Positions 1 through 7,719 are shown, counted from the first letter of the stretch. The stretch is 44,789 nt of DNA from DATATV01 sp035551355 (GCA_035551355.1 DASZNF010000006.1:1-44789); one strand, 5' to 3'. Notes: generated by a model not told the origin, from the letters alone. Numbers and translations: made by a program.

Positions 1-162
1 TGGCGCAAGAGCAGCCACAGCGGTGGAACCAACGGTGCCTGCGTCGAAGTCGCCTGGCGCAAGAGCAGCTACAGCGGCGGGACCAACGGCGATTGCGTCG
101 AGATCTCGTGGCGCAAGAGCAGCTACAGCAACGGCGGCAACGGCGATTGTGTCGAGGTCGCG
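1..162 (+). repeat. Three tandem 54-bp in-frame units
   Basis: Units 1-54, 55-108 and 109-162 each encode 18 residues starting WRKSS and ending CVEVA, CVEIS or CVEVA. Length is conserved exactly, and most differences are at third codon positions or in the central Gly/Asn stretch. Further units may lie to the left of the window. Confidence 0.9.
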
Positions 163-264
163 GTGCGGCCGGAACGGGTCGGCGTCCGGGACTCCAAGAA
201 CGCGGACGGCCCCACCCTCGCCTTCTCCCCCACCACCTGGCGCGCCTTCCTCGCCGACCGCTGA
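1..264 (+). CDS. DUF397 domain protein, 5' end missing
   Basis: The frame is open from the first base and ends at TGA 262-264, so the start lies left of the window. The 87 visible residues begin with three consecutive copies of an 18-residue motif (WRKSSYSGG..G.CVE-type) and end with a DUF397-like tail (VRDSKNADGP, then LAFSPTTWRAFLADR). DUF397 proteins are small actinomycete proteins usually encoded beside an XRE-type regulator and thought to act with it in development. The partner, if present, lies outside the window. A typical member has one WRKSSYS unit; this one has at least three. Family assignment is firm; function is only inferred from the family. Confidence 0.85.
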   Translation, partial: WRKSSHSGGTNGACVEVAWRKSSYSGGTNGDCVEISWRKSSYSNGGNGDCVEVAVRPERVGVRDSKNADGPTLAFSPTTWRAFLADR

Positions 265-288
265 CCCTGCCCGGACACCGTTGCGCTG

Positions 289-1266
289 CTACTTCCCGTA
301 CAGCGCAACGGTTTCCGCCGCTTCCCTCGCTACCCACTCGCGCAACGACTCGGGCTCCAGCACCTCGATCAGCGGGCCCAGTTTGAGCACCTCGTGCACC
401 GCGTGCTTCTCCGACTCGATCGGGATCACCGCGCGCCGCCAGCCCCGCTCGTCCGGCGGACCGGCCGCCTGCGCCGCCTCCGCCGGCACTTGGCTCCAGA
501 TGTGCACCAGCAGGCCCAGCGCGGCGGGCGCCAACCGGACCGTCATCTCGGCCCGGTACACGTTCGACTCGAACTGCTCGGCCCAGCCCGCCCAGAACTC
601 GGCCAGCCGGAACCCGGCCGGGCGGTCGAACCGCTCGTCGGTCACGGTCAACTCCTGGATGCGGACCACCCGGTAGGTGCGCGGCTTGCCGTCCGGTGCG
701 GCGGCCACCAGGTACCACTGGCCCGCCTTGCACACCACGCCCAGCGGGTCGACCTCGCGTTGCGCCGGTGGCAATCGCGCGTTCCAGCCCTGATACAGCA
801 TGCGAATCCGGCGCTGGTGCCACACCGCGTCGGCCACCTCGGCCAAGAAACCGGTCTCCTCGGCCGACCGGAACCACGATGGCGCGTCCAGATGGAACCG
901 CTCCCGGATGCGCCCGGCCCGTGCCCGCAGATCCGGCGACAGCGCGGCCTCCACCTTCAGCTGGGCCGCCGCCAGGTCCGCGCCCAGACCCAGTTGCGCG
1001 GCCGGGCCGGGGGCCCCGGCCAGGAACAGGGTGTCGGCCTCCTGCTCGGTCAGGCCGGTCAGCCGGGTGCGATAGCCGGACACCAGCTGGTAGCCCCCGG
1101 CCGGGCCGTGCTCGGCGTAGACCGGGATGCCGGCCGCGGCCAGCGACTCGATGTCCCGGTACACCGTGCGGACCGAGACCTCAAGCTCCTCGGCCAGTTC
1201 CGCGGCCGTCAGGCGACCGCGGTTCTGCAGCAACAGCAGGACCGACAGCAACCGGGAGGCACGCAT
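289..1266 (-). CDS. WYL-domain (YafY-type) transcriptional regulator
   Basis: A 325-residue DNA-binding regulator. Residues 1-60 form a winged HTH of the HTH_11 type (TAAELAEELEVSVRTVYRDI), followed by GYQLV typical of YafY proteins and a WYL domain around the central WYLVAAAP segment, thought to bind a ligand. ATG 1266 is chosen because it has AGG at a suitable distance; an in-frame TTG at 1287 would add seven residues and run toward the palindrome. It is divergent from the DUF3224 gene, a common actinobacterial pairing, so it probably controls that gene and itself. The ligand is unknown. Confidence 0.88.
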   Translation of the reverse strand: MRASRLLSVLLLLQNRGRLTAAELAEELEVSVRTVYRDIESLAAAGIPVYAEHGPAGGYQLVSGYRTRLTGLTEQEADTLFLAGAPGPAAQLGLGADLAAAQLKVEAALSPDLRARAGRIRERFHLDAPSWFRSAEETGFLAEVADAVWHQRRIRMLYQGWNARLPPAQREVDPLGVVCKAGQWYLVAAAPDGKPRTYRVVRIQELTVTDERFDRPAGFRLAEFWAGWAEQFESNVYRAEMTVRLAPAALGLLVHIWSQVPAEAAQAAGPPDERGWRRAVIPIESEKHAVHEVLKLGPLIEVLEPESLREWVAREAAETVALYGK

Positions 1267-1288
1267 ACCTGAAGATTGTGCACCCAAT

Positions 1289-1307
1289 CCTGACAGCAGA
1301 TGTCAGG
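1289..1307. promoter_or_regulatory. Perfect inverted repeat, probable WYL regulator operator
   Basis: CCTGACA-GCAGA-TGTCAGG has perfect 7-bp arms around a 5-bp centre. It sits between the divergent starts at 1266 (minus) and 1330 (plus), where an autoregulatory operator would be expected. Binding is inferred from position and symmetry. Confidence 0.65.
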
Positions 1308-1329
1308 TATTGCCGTCAGGGTTACCGCC

Positions 1330-1728
1330 ATGACAACCCGCATCACCGGCGAGTACGACACGCTGGACTGGAAAGAACAGACGTACGCCGAGATCGACGA
1401 CACCCGGAAGCTGTCCGACGTCACCGCCAACGGCACCTTCACCGGCGGCATCGAGGCCACCAGCACGGTGGCCTATCTGCTGGCCTACCGGCCGACCGGC
1501 TGCGACTTCGTCGGCTACGAGAACGTGACCGGCGCGCTGGACGGCCGCAAGGGCACCTTCGTGTTGCAGCACAACGGAAGGACCGAGGGCAAGGGGCTGG
1601 TCGCGGACTGCGTGATCGTGCCCGAGTCGGGCACCGGAGAGCTGACCGGGCTGCGCGGCACCGGCCGCTACGTGTGGACCGGCGAGGAGGGCGTCAAGGC
1701 CAAGCTGGAGCTGGACTACGAGCTGTAG
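1330..1728 (+). CDS. DUF3224 domain protein
   Basis: A 132-residue protein beginning MTTRITGEYDTLDW, whose whole length matches the DUF3224 pattern: an N-terminal strand with an acidic stretch, TGGIEATSTVAYL, a central YENVTGALDGRKGTFVLQH segment and C-terminal GTGRYVWTGEEG. DUF3224 proteins are small cytoplasmic beta-rich proteins without established activity and often sit beside a WYL regulator, as here. ATG 1330 starts the conserved domain directly; an upstream in-frame start at 1300 would overlap the palindrome and add unconserved residues. Confidence 0.85.
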   Translation: MTTRITGEYDTLDWKEQTYAEIDDTRKLSDVTANGTFTGGIEATSTVAYLLAYRPTGCDFVGYENVTGALDGRKGTFVLQHNGRTEGKGLVADCVIVPESGTGELTGLRGTGRYVWTGEEGVKAKLELDYEL

Positions 1729-1736
1729 ACACGCGC

Positions 1737-1770
1737 GAGGGCGCGGAGGGCCAGCGCCGTCCGCGCCCTC
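1737..1770. terminator. GC-rich hairpin between convergent genes
   Basis: A perfect 11-bp stem (GAGGGCGCGGA at 1737-1747 pairs with TCCGCGCCCTC at 1760-1770) with a 12-base loop lies between the convergent stops at 1728 and 1781. There is no U tract, which is common in actinomycetes. It is probably a bidirectional terminator. Confidence 0.65.
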
Positions 1771-1780
1771 GATGCGGTGC

Positions 1781-2764
1781 TCAGTGAGTCAGTTTGGGCA
1801 GGACTTCCCGGCCGAAGACCTTGACGAACTCCTCCTGGTTGCGACCCACGTTGTGGATGTAGACCGAGGAGAAGCCGGCGTCGATGAACTTCTGGATCTC
1901 CGCGCGGTGCTTGTCCGGGTCGGAGGAGATGACCATCCGGCCCTCGAAGTCCTCGCGCCGCACCAGCTTGGCCATCTCGGCGAAGTCGAACGGCGAGCGG
2001 ATGTCGGCCTTGGGGAACTTCATGCCACCGTTGGGCCACTGCTCCACCGCGTTGGCCCACGCCTCCTCGTCCGAGGGGGCCCAGGACAGGTGCATCTGCA
2101 GCAGTTTGGGCATGGCGTCCGGGTCCTTGCCCGCGGACTTGGCGCCCTCGCCGAACTTGGCCAGGATGCCCTCGATCTTGGACAGCGATGCGGCCGGGGT
2201 GATGATGCCGTCGGCCTGGGCGCCGGTGCGCTTGGAGGTCACCGGGCCGGCGGCGGCGATGTAGATCGGCGGCGGGGCGTCCGGCATGGTCCACAGCCGG
2301 GTCTTGTGCATGGTGAAGAACTCACCGTCGTGCTTGACGTCCTTGCCGGTGAACAGCTTCTTGATCAGATCAAGCGCCTCGAACAGCCGGCTCACCCGGC
2401 CCGGCGCCTCCGGCCAGTAGCCGCCGATGATGTGCTCGTTGAGCGCCTCGCCCGAACCGAGGCCCAGCCAGCTGCGCCCCGGGTACATCGACTCCAGGGT
2501 GGCCGCGGCCTGCGCTACCAGCGCCGGGTGGAACCGGAAGGACGGGCAGGTCACGCCGGGACCCATGTCGCCCTGGGTGCGCTCGCCCAGCGCGGCCAGC
2601 ACGTTCCACACGAACGATGCCTCGCCCTGCTGCGGCACCCACGGCTGGAAATGGTCGGCCGCCATCACGCCGCGGAAACCGTGTTCCTCGGCCAGCGCCG
2701 AGACGTCCACGATCTCCCTCGGTGGGAACTGCTCCAGTGCCGCGGTCAAACCAACCTGTGCCAT
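1781..2764 (-). CDS. F420-dependent G6PDH-family (LLM class) oxidoreductase
   Basis: A 327-residue cytosolic flavin/F420 TIM-barrel enzyme of the luciferase-like family, closest in pattern to F420-dependent glucose-6-phosphate dehydrogenase. Seen: AADHFQPW with His38 and Trp42 at the positions of the Fgd1 active-site His/Trp; GLGSGEALNE with Glu106 matching the Fgd1 catalytic Glu; PPPIYIAAAGP; and the C-terminal VISSDPDKHRAEI helix. Length fits the family. The ATG has GAGG four bases upstream. The sugar-phosphate-binding part diverges from true Fgd, so the substrate may differ. It appears monocistronic, with a palindrome terminator on one side and a strong hairpin on the other. Confidence 0.85.
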   Translation of the reverse strand: MAQVGLTAALEQFPPREIVDVSALAEEHGFRGVMAADHFQPWVPQQGEASFVWNVLAALGERTQGDMGPGVTCPSFRFHPALVAQAAATLESMYPGRSWLGLGSGEALNEHIIGGYWPEAPGRVSRLFEALDLIKKLFTGKDVKHDGEFFTMHKTRLWTMPDAPPPIYIAAAGPVTSKRTGAQADGIITPAASLSKIEGILAKFGEGAKSAGKDPDAMPKLLQMHLSWAPSDEEAWANAVEQWPNGGMKFPKADIRSPFDFAEMAKLVRREDFEGRMVISSDPDKHRAEIQKFIDAGFSSVYIHNVGRNQEEFVKVFGREVLPKLTH

Positions 2765-2831
2765 CGCGCCTCATCCCGAATCACGTGCGTCAACCATGTG
2801 TGATCGCCATCGAGCCTAAACCTTGCAACGA

Positions 2832-2865
2832 CTTCGGCCGGCCCCGCGAGCGGGACCGGCCGAAG
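2832..2865 (-). terminator. Strong hairpin terminator
   Basis: CTTCGGCCGG (2832-2841) pairs with CCGGCCGAAG (2856-2865). An inner CCCGC-GA-GCGGG pairing gives an almost continuous 15-bp stem. It lies 20 bases after the stop of the sedolisin gene, whose transcript it should end. Confidence 0.75.
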
Positions 2866-2884
2866 ATCACACAATCACACTGGG

Positions 2885-4222
2885 TCAGAACGCCCCGGTG
2901 CCGTTCGGTGTTCCCAACCCGGTAGGACCGTCGTAACCCGGACCGGCGGTGCACTCGTAACTCGGGGTGCAGCCGCTGGTGGAGTTCGACCCGGAGGTCA
3001 CATCGTTGAGCGAACCGGTGTGCGCGTACGGGGTGGACCCGTAGTTGGTCGACGCAGTGTTGCCCGCGAGTGCGTAGACACTGGCGATGATCGGCGAGGA
3101 CGCACTGGTCCCACCGACCTCCACCCACCCGTCGGCACCCTGAACCAAGCCGAGCGAGATCAAGACGTCGCACAGCGAGCTGGTGCCGCAGGTGTTGTAG
3201 GTGTCGTACACCGCGACGCCGGTGTTGGGGTCGGCCACCGCGGAGACATCCGCGACGGACCGCTTGGCACAACCGGCGTCAGTCTGCCAGGACGGCTTCG
3301 CCTCGTAGGCCGAGCAACCCGAACCGGCGCTGGACCATGCGGTCTCGCTCCAGCCACGGGTGTTGCTCGCCTTGGACAGCGAAGTGCCACCGACAGCGGT
3401 GACGTACTGCGAGGCCGCGGGCCATTCGACGCCGTACCCGGAGTCACCGGAGCTGACGGTCACCGCCTTGTCGGTGATGCCCTTCAGCACCGCGTCCCAG
3501 GTGCCTTCCGTGCTGCTGCTCTCCGACTCGCCGTAGCTGTTGGAGATGGCCGCGACGCCCGGCGTGGTGGACGCGGTCTTCACCGCGGCCAGCAGATCGG
3601 GGTCGTTGGCCGAGCTCGCTTCGAACAGCTCGATGTTGCAGCTCGGGCAGGCCGCCGAGACCATGTCCAGGTCGAGGCTCTCCTCAAGCGCCCAGCCCGC
3701 GTCCGCGGTGGGCAGTGTGGAGGTCCCGGCCTGGCCGACCTTCTTGAAGCACCCGTTGGCCGTGGTGCAGGCGGGAAGCCCGTACTGGCTGCGGTAGTGC
3801 GCGAGGTCGGCCTCGGCGTTGGGGTCGTCGAAGGCGTCCACGATGGCCACTGTCCGCCCGCTGCCGGACGAGCCGGACAGGTTGTAGGCGGACTGGATGT
3901 CGGGGGCGCCGAAGCCGGTCGGACCGCTGGTCACCAGCGGAGCCAGCCGGCCGTTACTGGCCCGTTTCACCTTCAGCTTGCCAAGGCAATGCACCTGATC
4001 AGCCGCGGACGCGGAGTTGCACGCGAAGTTCGCGACCAGGCCGGAGGTGGCACTGCTGGAGCTGTGGTGACTGGCGTGCGCGGTCGCCGCACTGGCTGTC
4101 GGTGCAGCCACCAGGGACAACACGGTTGCCGACGCGGCGACGACGGCGACCGCGAGGCCCCGGACACGGCGTTTGACAGTCACAGACCCGCCCGCGCGAC
4201 GGGAGTGATCCAAAAGCCCCAT
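2885..4222 (-). CDS. Secreted sedolisin (S53) family serine-carboxyl peptidase
   Basis: A 445-residue exported protease. The N-terminus has basic residues (VKRRVRGL), a hydrophobic core and an APTASA-type cleavage site near residue 45. The S53 active site is readable: Glu180 and Asp184 in EESLD, the oxyanion Asp260 in SSGDSG, and catalytic Ser373 in GGTSASSP. The C-terminal calcium-loop region ends PGYDGPTGLGTPNG. Members cleave proteins at acidic pH. Only about 60 residues separate the signal peptide from the catalytic domain, so the usual roughly 180-residue propeptide is missing. ATG 4222 is chosen for its GAGG five bases upstream; in-frame codons continue to 4318 without a ribosome site. 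Tandem palindromes lie upstream. Confidence 0.87.
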   Translation of the reverse strand: MGLLDHSRRAGGSVTVKRRVRGLAVAVVAASATVLSLVAAPTASAATAHASHHSSSSATSGLVANFACNSASAADQVHCLGKLKVKRASNGRLAPLVTSGPTGFGAPDIQSAYNLSGSSGSGRTVAIVDAFDDPNAEADLAHYRSQYGLPACTTANGCFKKVGQAGTSTLPTADAGWALEESLDLDMVSAACPSCNIELFEASSANDPDLLAAVKTASTTPGVAAISNSYGESESSSTEGTWDAVLKGITDKAVTVSSGDSGYGVEWPAASQYVTAVGGTSLSKASNTRGWSETAWSSAGSGCSAYEAKPSWQTDAGCAKRSVADVSAVADPNTGVAVYDTYNTCGTSSLCDVLISLGLVQGADGWVEVGGTSASSPIIASVYALAGNTASTNYGSTPYAHTGSLNDVTSGSNSTSGCTPSYECTAGPGYDGPTGLGTPNGTGAF

Positions 4223-4237
4223 ACATGCCTCATTTCC

Positions 4238-4252
4238 GATCACACGGTGATC
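4238..4252. promoter_or_regulatory. GATCAC-N3-GTGATC palindrome upstream of sedolisin gene
   Basis: A perfect 6-bp inverted repeat with a 3-bp centre, starting 16 bp upstream of the sedolisin start. Its position would suit a repressor or mRNA-level site. No binder is identified. Confidence 0.4.
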
Positions 4253-4373
4253 ACGGTGCTCGCCGGGTGCCACAGTCGGCGATGATCGATGCTCCGGGTG
4301 ACCTAACGAGTGAGGCAATGGGCCAGGTGCGGTTGGTTGTTAACAAATAACAGATGGACCAGCGGGCATAGCA

Positions 4374-4408
4374 CACTCGGGCGAGTGATCTCTACACCCG
4401 AACGGGTG
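4374..4408. promoter_or_regulatory. Two tandem 14-bp palindromes, centres 21 bp apart
   Basis: CACTCG-GG-CGAGTG (4374-4387) and CACCCG-AA-CGGGTG (4395-4408) both have perfect 6-bp arms. Their centres are two helical turns apart, as expected for cooperative dimers. They lie between the sedolisin start (4222) and the end of the next gene (4419). The same consensus recurs upstream of the second sedolisin gene at 44349-44362. Confidence 0.6.
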
Positions 4409-4418
4409 ACACCGCCGA

Positions 4419-4631
4419 TTACCCCTCGGCGCCTTCGATGACGTCGTCGCCCACCGGGCTGTAGATCCAGGCGCCGTCCTCGGCGCGGTCCAGGCGGTAG
4501 CGGGTCTCGATCTTGGGTCCGTCGTGCAAGTGGACGTGCGTGACGATGTTGCCGACGACCGACTTGGCGGCCGCCAACGGCTCACGCCGCCCGTCCAACG
4601 GGCCCCCGACGAACTCCGCCGTCTGCCGCAC
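4419..4631 (-). CDS. Small conserved-type hypothetical protein (GGPLDG motif)
   Basis: A 70-residue protein starting VRQTAEFVGGPLDGRRE. The F-GGPLDG-R motif followed by a Tyr-rich strand (RYRLDRAEDGAWIYSP) recurs in short actinobacterial and phage proteins of unknown function. GTG 4631 is preferred because GGGAAGGGG lies eight bases upstream; the frame stays open further, but without a ribosome site. No signal peptide or membrane segment. No function is assigned. Confidence 0.6.
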   Translation of the reverse strand: MRQTAEFVGGPLDGRREPLAAAKSVVGNIVTHVHLHDGPKIETRYRLDRAEDGAWIYSPVGDDVIEGAEG

Positions 4632-4933
4632 GCGTGGCACCCCTTCCCATCCCCCGTACCCAGGGTATGTGTTGGGCGGCCAAAACGTTGTCACCCGGGC
4701 GGCGGACGAGATCACATCGATTCGATAACAGCGCGTGTCGACGGATCGGTTATCCTCTCGGACCCGTGGCCACGAACTCGTCGGTAACCTGCCGCTGGAT
4801 GTCACTCTTTTGGCGTAAAGTTGCAGGTTCTGGCACCCGAATTGCCCCTTCCGAATATGCGCACGACCCGGTGATCTCTACACTCGGTACATCCAGTCGC
4901 CCTCGAAAGGAACCGCGGTGCGGGACGGCAGCC
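4632..4933. other. Intergenic stretch with probable divergent promoters
   Basis: About 300 bp without a convincing gene. It holds a TACACT hexamer (4879-4884) that could be a -10 box for the downstream PAS-GGDEF-EAL gene, inside a 13-mer GTGATCTCTACAC (4871-4883) that also occurs at 4385-4397. No clear -35 was found. Confidence 0.4.
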
Positions 4934-7084
4934 ATGGCTGACGAGCATCCGCGGCTCGCCGTTCCGGAAACCGGCACGGACAGCCTGACCGCGTTCGTCC
5001 GGGAGTGGGCGATCGCGGCGATCAGCACCAGCCACACACCGGTCTCCCGGGGCGAGGTCGAGCTGGTGCTGCGCGAGATCGCGGCGCATCTGGTGAAGCT
5101 GCTGCACGCCGAACCGTTCGACCCGCAGACCGCCGCGGAGGACGGGCGCAGGCTGGTCACCGAGAACTTCGCCACCTCGGCCGCGCTCAACCACACGCTT
5201 CGGTTGCTGGGCAACGGACTTCTGCCCGCCGCCGGGCTGCCGCAGACCGCGCCCTGGCTGGACCGGCTGGCCCAGGTGACCGGCTCGTTCTCCGCAGGCT
5301 ACGTGGAAGCCGTGCGGGACCGGCTGTTCGACGAACAGGAAATGATCAAGACCGCGGTGTTCCGGGCGCGGGACGCGGCCGAACGAGCCCGGCTGGCCAG
5401 CGAAGCCCGGTTCCACGCGGTGTTCCAGTCCACCGCGGTCGGCATCGCCATCGCCGACCTGTCCGGGCACATCGAGCTGACCAATCCATCGCTGGGCGTG
5501 ATCCTGGGCCGTCCGGACGCCGACCTGGTGGACCGTCCGCTGGCCGAACTGTGCACCGACGAGGACGCACCGAAGGTGGCCGACGGGTTCGCCACGGCGG
5601 TGCACGGGCCGGACAGCCAGTACGTCGGCGACGTCAGTTTCATCGGCGGCGACGGCGAACCCGTGTGGACCCGGCTGTCCATCTCGCTGGTGAAAACCGA
5701 GTACGGCGCGCCATCGCACGCGGTCACCATGGTGGAGGACATCTCCGACCTACACCTGCTGCGCCAGGACCAATTGGTGCACGCGCTGCGCGACCAGCTC
5801 ACCGGGCTGCCCAACCGCACCCAGTTCATGTCCACATTGGGCGATGCGTTGCGCAAGGCGCAACCGGGCGAGCACATCGCGTTGTGCTACGTCGACCTGG
5901 ACGGGTTCAAGGTCATCAACGACGGGGTGGGCCACGAGTTCGGCGACGAACTGCTCAGACGGGTGGCGCACACGCTGCTGACCGCGTTCCCCGAACCCAA
6001 CGCCACGGTGGCCCGGATCGGCGGAGACGGATTCGCCGTGCTGCTGACCGCGAGCCGCGGTGGTTCGGAGTTCAGCGAGCGCGTCTCGGACATGTTGCAA
6101 CTGCTGACCGAACCGATCTTCGTGGACAACGAGACCGGGGTCGGCGTGTCGGCCAGCGCGGGCATCGTGGAACGGCCCGCATTCGGTCTCACCGCGGGAG
6201 AACTGGTGCAGGCCGCGGAACTCACCACGCACCGGGCCAAGGTGAACGGCAAGGCCCAGTGGGAACTCTACGATCCGGAGCTGGACGAACGGGACCGGCG
6301 ACGGTTCCGGCTGGCCGCGGCGATCCCCGGAGCATTGGAAACCAACGAGTTCGCCATCACCTTCCAGCCCATCGCCGACCTGGACGACCGCACGCTGGCC
6401 GGCTTCCACACCTCGGTGCGCTGGCATCATCCGAAGCTGGGTCTGTTGCGCCCCAAGGACTTCTTCGACCTGGCCGAGGAGACCGGGTTCATCGTGCCGC
6501 TGGGCCGGTGGGTGCTGGAGGAGACCGGCCGGCTGATGGCCCGCTGGTACGCCGAACACGGCGAGGCGATGCCCATCGTCACGCTGAGCATGACCGACCG
6601 GCTGGCCCGGGAGCAGGATCTGATCAAGATGCTTCGGGAGATCATCGACGACACCGGATTGCCGGTGAGCAAACTGCGGTTGAGCATTCCATCGGACGTC
6701 GTGGTCGACCGATTCGGCGAAACCCTGGACAATCTGGGCTTCTTCGACGGAATCGACGTGAAGGTCATTGTCTCCGGATACGGAAACGGGAATGTCGGCC
6801 TGGTCAACCTGCGCGAACTGCCCATTCACGGGGTGTCCACCTCGGCCAAGGCGACCCGCGCGGTGATCGGCTCCGGCCCGGACTCCCCGTTCGCCCAGGG
6901 CCTTGGCCACCTGGTGTCGCTGACCAAGCAGCTGGACGTCCCGCTGATCGCCAACGGCGTGGCCGACGCGGCGGCCGCCCGGTTGCTGACCGACCTGGGT
7001 GTGCGCGTCGGCGCCGGACCCTACCTGGGCGAACCGGTCGAGCCGGACGCCGCGTCCCGGTTGATCGCCACCGGCCGCTGCTGA
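4934..7084 (+). CDS. PAS-GGDEF-EAL protein with both catalytic sites degenerate
   Basis: A 716-residue protein of the c-di-GMP family. Residues 1-150 are a helical N-terminal domain, 155-270 a PAS domain, 285-445 GGDEF and 460-705 EAL. The GGDEF signature reads GGDGF (363-367), and the product-inhibition RxxD is absent. In the EAL domain the EALxRW segment reads HTSVRW (492-497), the DDFGTG loop reads SGYGNG, and VIAEGVE reads LIANGVA, so metal ligands and the general base are missing. It is therefore probably a sensor or scaffold, not an enzyme, though it might still bind nucleotide. ATG 4934 begins the conserved N-terminus; the frame extends 300 bases further without support. No membrane segment. 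Confidence 0.85.
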   Translation: MADEHPRLAVPETGTDSLTAFVREWAIAAISTSHTPVSRGEVELVLREIAAHLVKLLHAEPFDPQTAAEDGRRLVTENFATSAALNHTLRLLGNGLLPAAGLPQTAPWLDRLAQVTGSFSAGYVEAVRDRLFDEQEMIKTAVFRARDAAERARLASEARFHAVFQSTAVGIAIADLSGHIELTNPSLGVILGRPDADLVDRPLAELCTDEDAPKVADGFATAVHGPDSQYVGDVSFIGGDGEPVWTRLSISLVKTEYGAPSHAVTMVEDISDLHLLRQDQLVHALRDQLTGLPNRTQFMSTLGDALRKAQPGEHIALCYVDLDGFKVINDGVGHEFGDELLRRVAHTLLTAFPEPNATVARIGGDGFAVLLTASRGGSEFSERVSDMLQLLTEPIFVDNETGVGVSASAGIVERPAFGLTAGELVQAAELTTHRAKVNGKAQWELYDPELDERDRRRFRLAAAIPGALETNEFAITFQPIADLDDRTLAGFHTSVRWHHPKLGLLRPKDFFDLAEETGFIVPLGRWVLEETGRLMARWYAEHGEAMPIVTLSMTDRLAREQDLIKMLREIIDDTGLPVSKLRLSIPSDVVVDRFGETLDNLGFFDGIDVKVIVSGYGNGNVGLVNLRELPIHGVSTSAKATRAVIGSGPDSPFAQGLGHLVSLTKQLDVPLIANGVADAAAARLLTDLGVRVGAGPYLGEPVEPDAASRLIATGRC

Positions 7085-7101
7085 GCCGTCCGGCCACTGC
7101 C

Positions 7102-7130
7102 GATCGGACCGGCCGCTGATCGGACCAGCC
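7102..7130. repeat. Direct repeat GATCGGACCRGCC, two copies
   Basis: GATCGGACCGGCC (7102-7114) and GATCGGACCAGCC (7118-7130) lie just after the stop of the GGDEF-EAL gene. One mismatch separates them. Significance unknown. Confidence 0.5.
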
Positions 7131-7176
7131 ACGCGAATTCTGTCGGCTGCCGATCTTTCGAGCCGTCGACCTGCGG

Positions 7177-7197
7177 CTGTCCTGAATAGCGAGACAG
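7177..7197. promoter_or_regulatory. Inverted repeat upstream of marR-type gene
   Basis: CTGTC (7177-7181) and GACAG (7193-7197) form a 21-bp spaced inverted repeat 28 bp before the MarR start, a plausible autoregulatory site. Arms are short, so this is tentative. Confidence 0.35.
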
Positions 7198-7224
7198 GGG
7201 TGAACGGGGCATTACGCTGAGCAC

Positions 7225-7719
7225 ATGACGCAGGTCAGTTCCGTACCCGACTCGGGCCCCCGTGCCGCCGTCAGCGACGCCCGGCAGCTCACCGAGGTGG
7301 TGACCCGATTGCGCCGGGCGCTGCGCACCAGCATCCGCACCGACTACCCGTGGGAGTCGCTGCCGATGGCACAGGTGGAACTGCTGATGGCGCTGGAGGA
7401 CAACGAACCGGCCAAGATCGGCCAGCTGGCCACCCTGCAACGGCTCGCGCCCAACACGGTCAGCGGCCTGGTGCAGCAGCTGCTGGAGGCCGGGCTGGCC
7501 AGCCGGGAAACCGACCCGGCCGACCGGCGGGTGGCCCGGGTGGCACTGACCGAGGCCGGCCGCACCCAGCTGACCGAGTGGAAACGGGCGCACGAGCGGC
7601 GCATCGAGGACGCGCTGGACAAACTGCCCGGTCAGGACCGCGAGGCGATCCTGTCCGCGCTGTCCGGGTTGAACCAGCTGGTCGACCACCTGACCAGCAC
7701 CGCGCCCTCGGCCGAGTAA
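7225..7719 (+). CDS. MarR family transcriptional regulator
   Basis: A 164-residue winged-helix regulator. The recognition helix region (IGQLATLQRLAPNTVSGLVQ) is followed by the wing signature SRETDPADRRVARVALTEAG, whose D-x-R core is diagnostic for MarR. A C-terminal dimerisation helix follows. MarR dimers usually repress a neighbouring gene or themselves until a small ligand binds. The next plus-strand gene encodes a DUF2127 membrane protein 120 bp downstream, a possible target. The ATG has only a weak ribosome site. Confidence 0.85.
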   Translation: MTQVSSVPDSGPRAAVSDARQLTEVVTRLRRALRTSIRTDYPWESLPMAQVELLMALEDNEPAKIGQLATLQRLAPNTVSGLVQQLLEAGLASRETDPADRRVARVALTEAGRTQLTEWKRAHERRIEDALDKLPGQDREAILSALSGLNQLVDHLTSTAPSAE

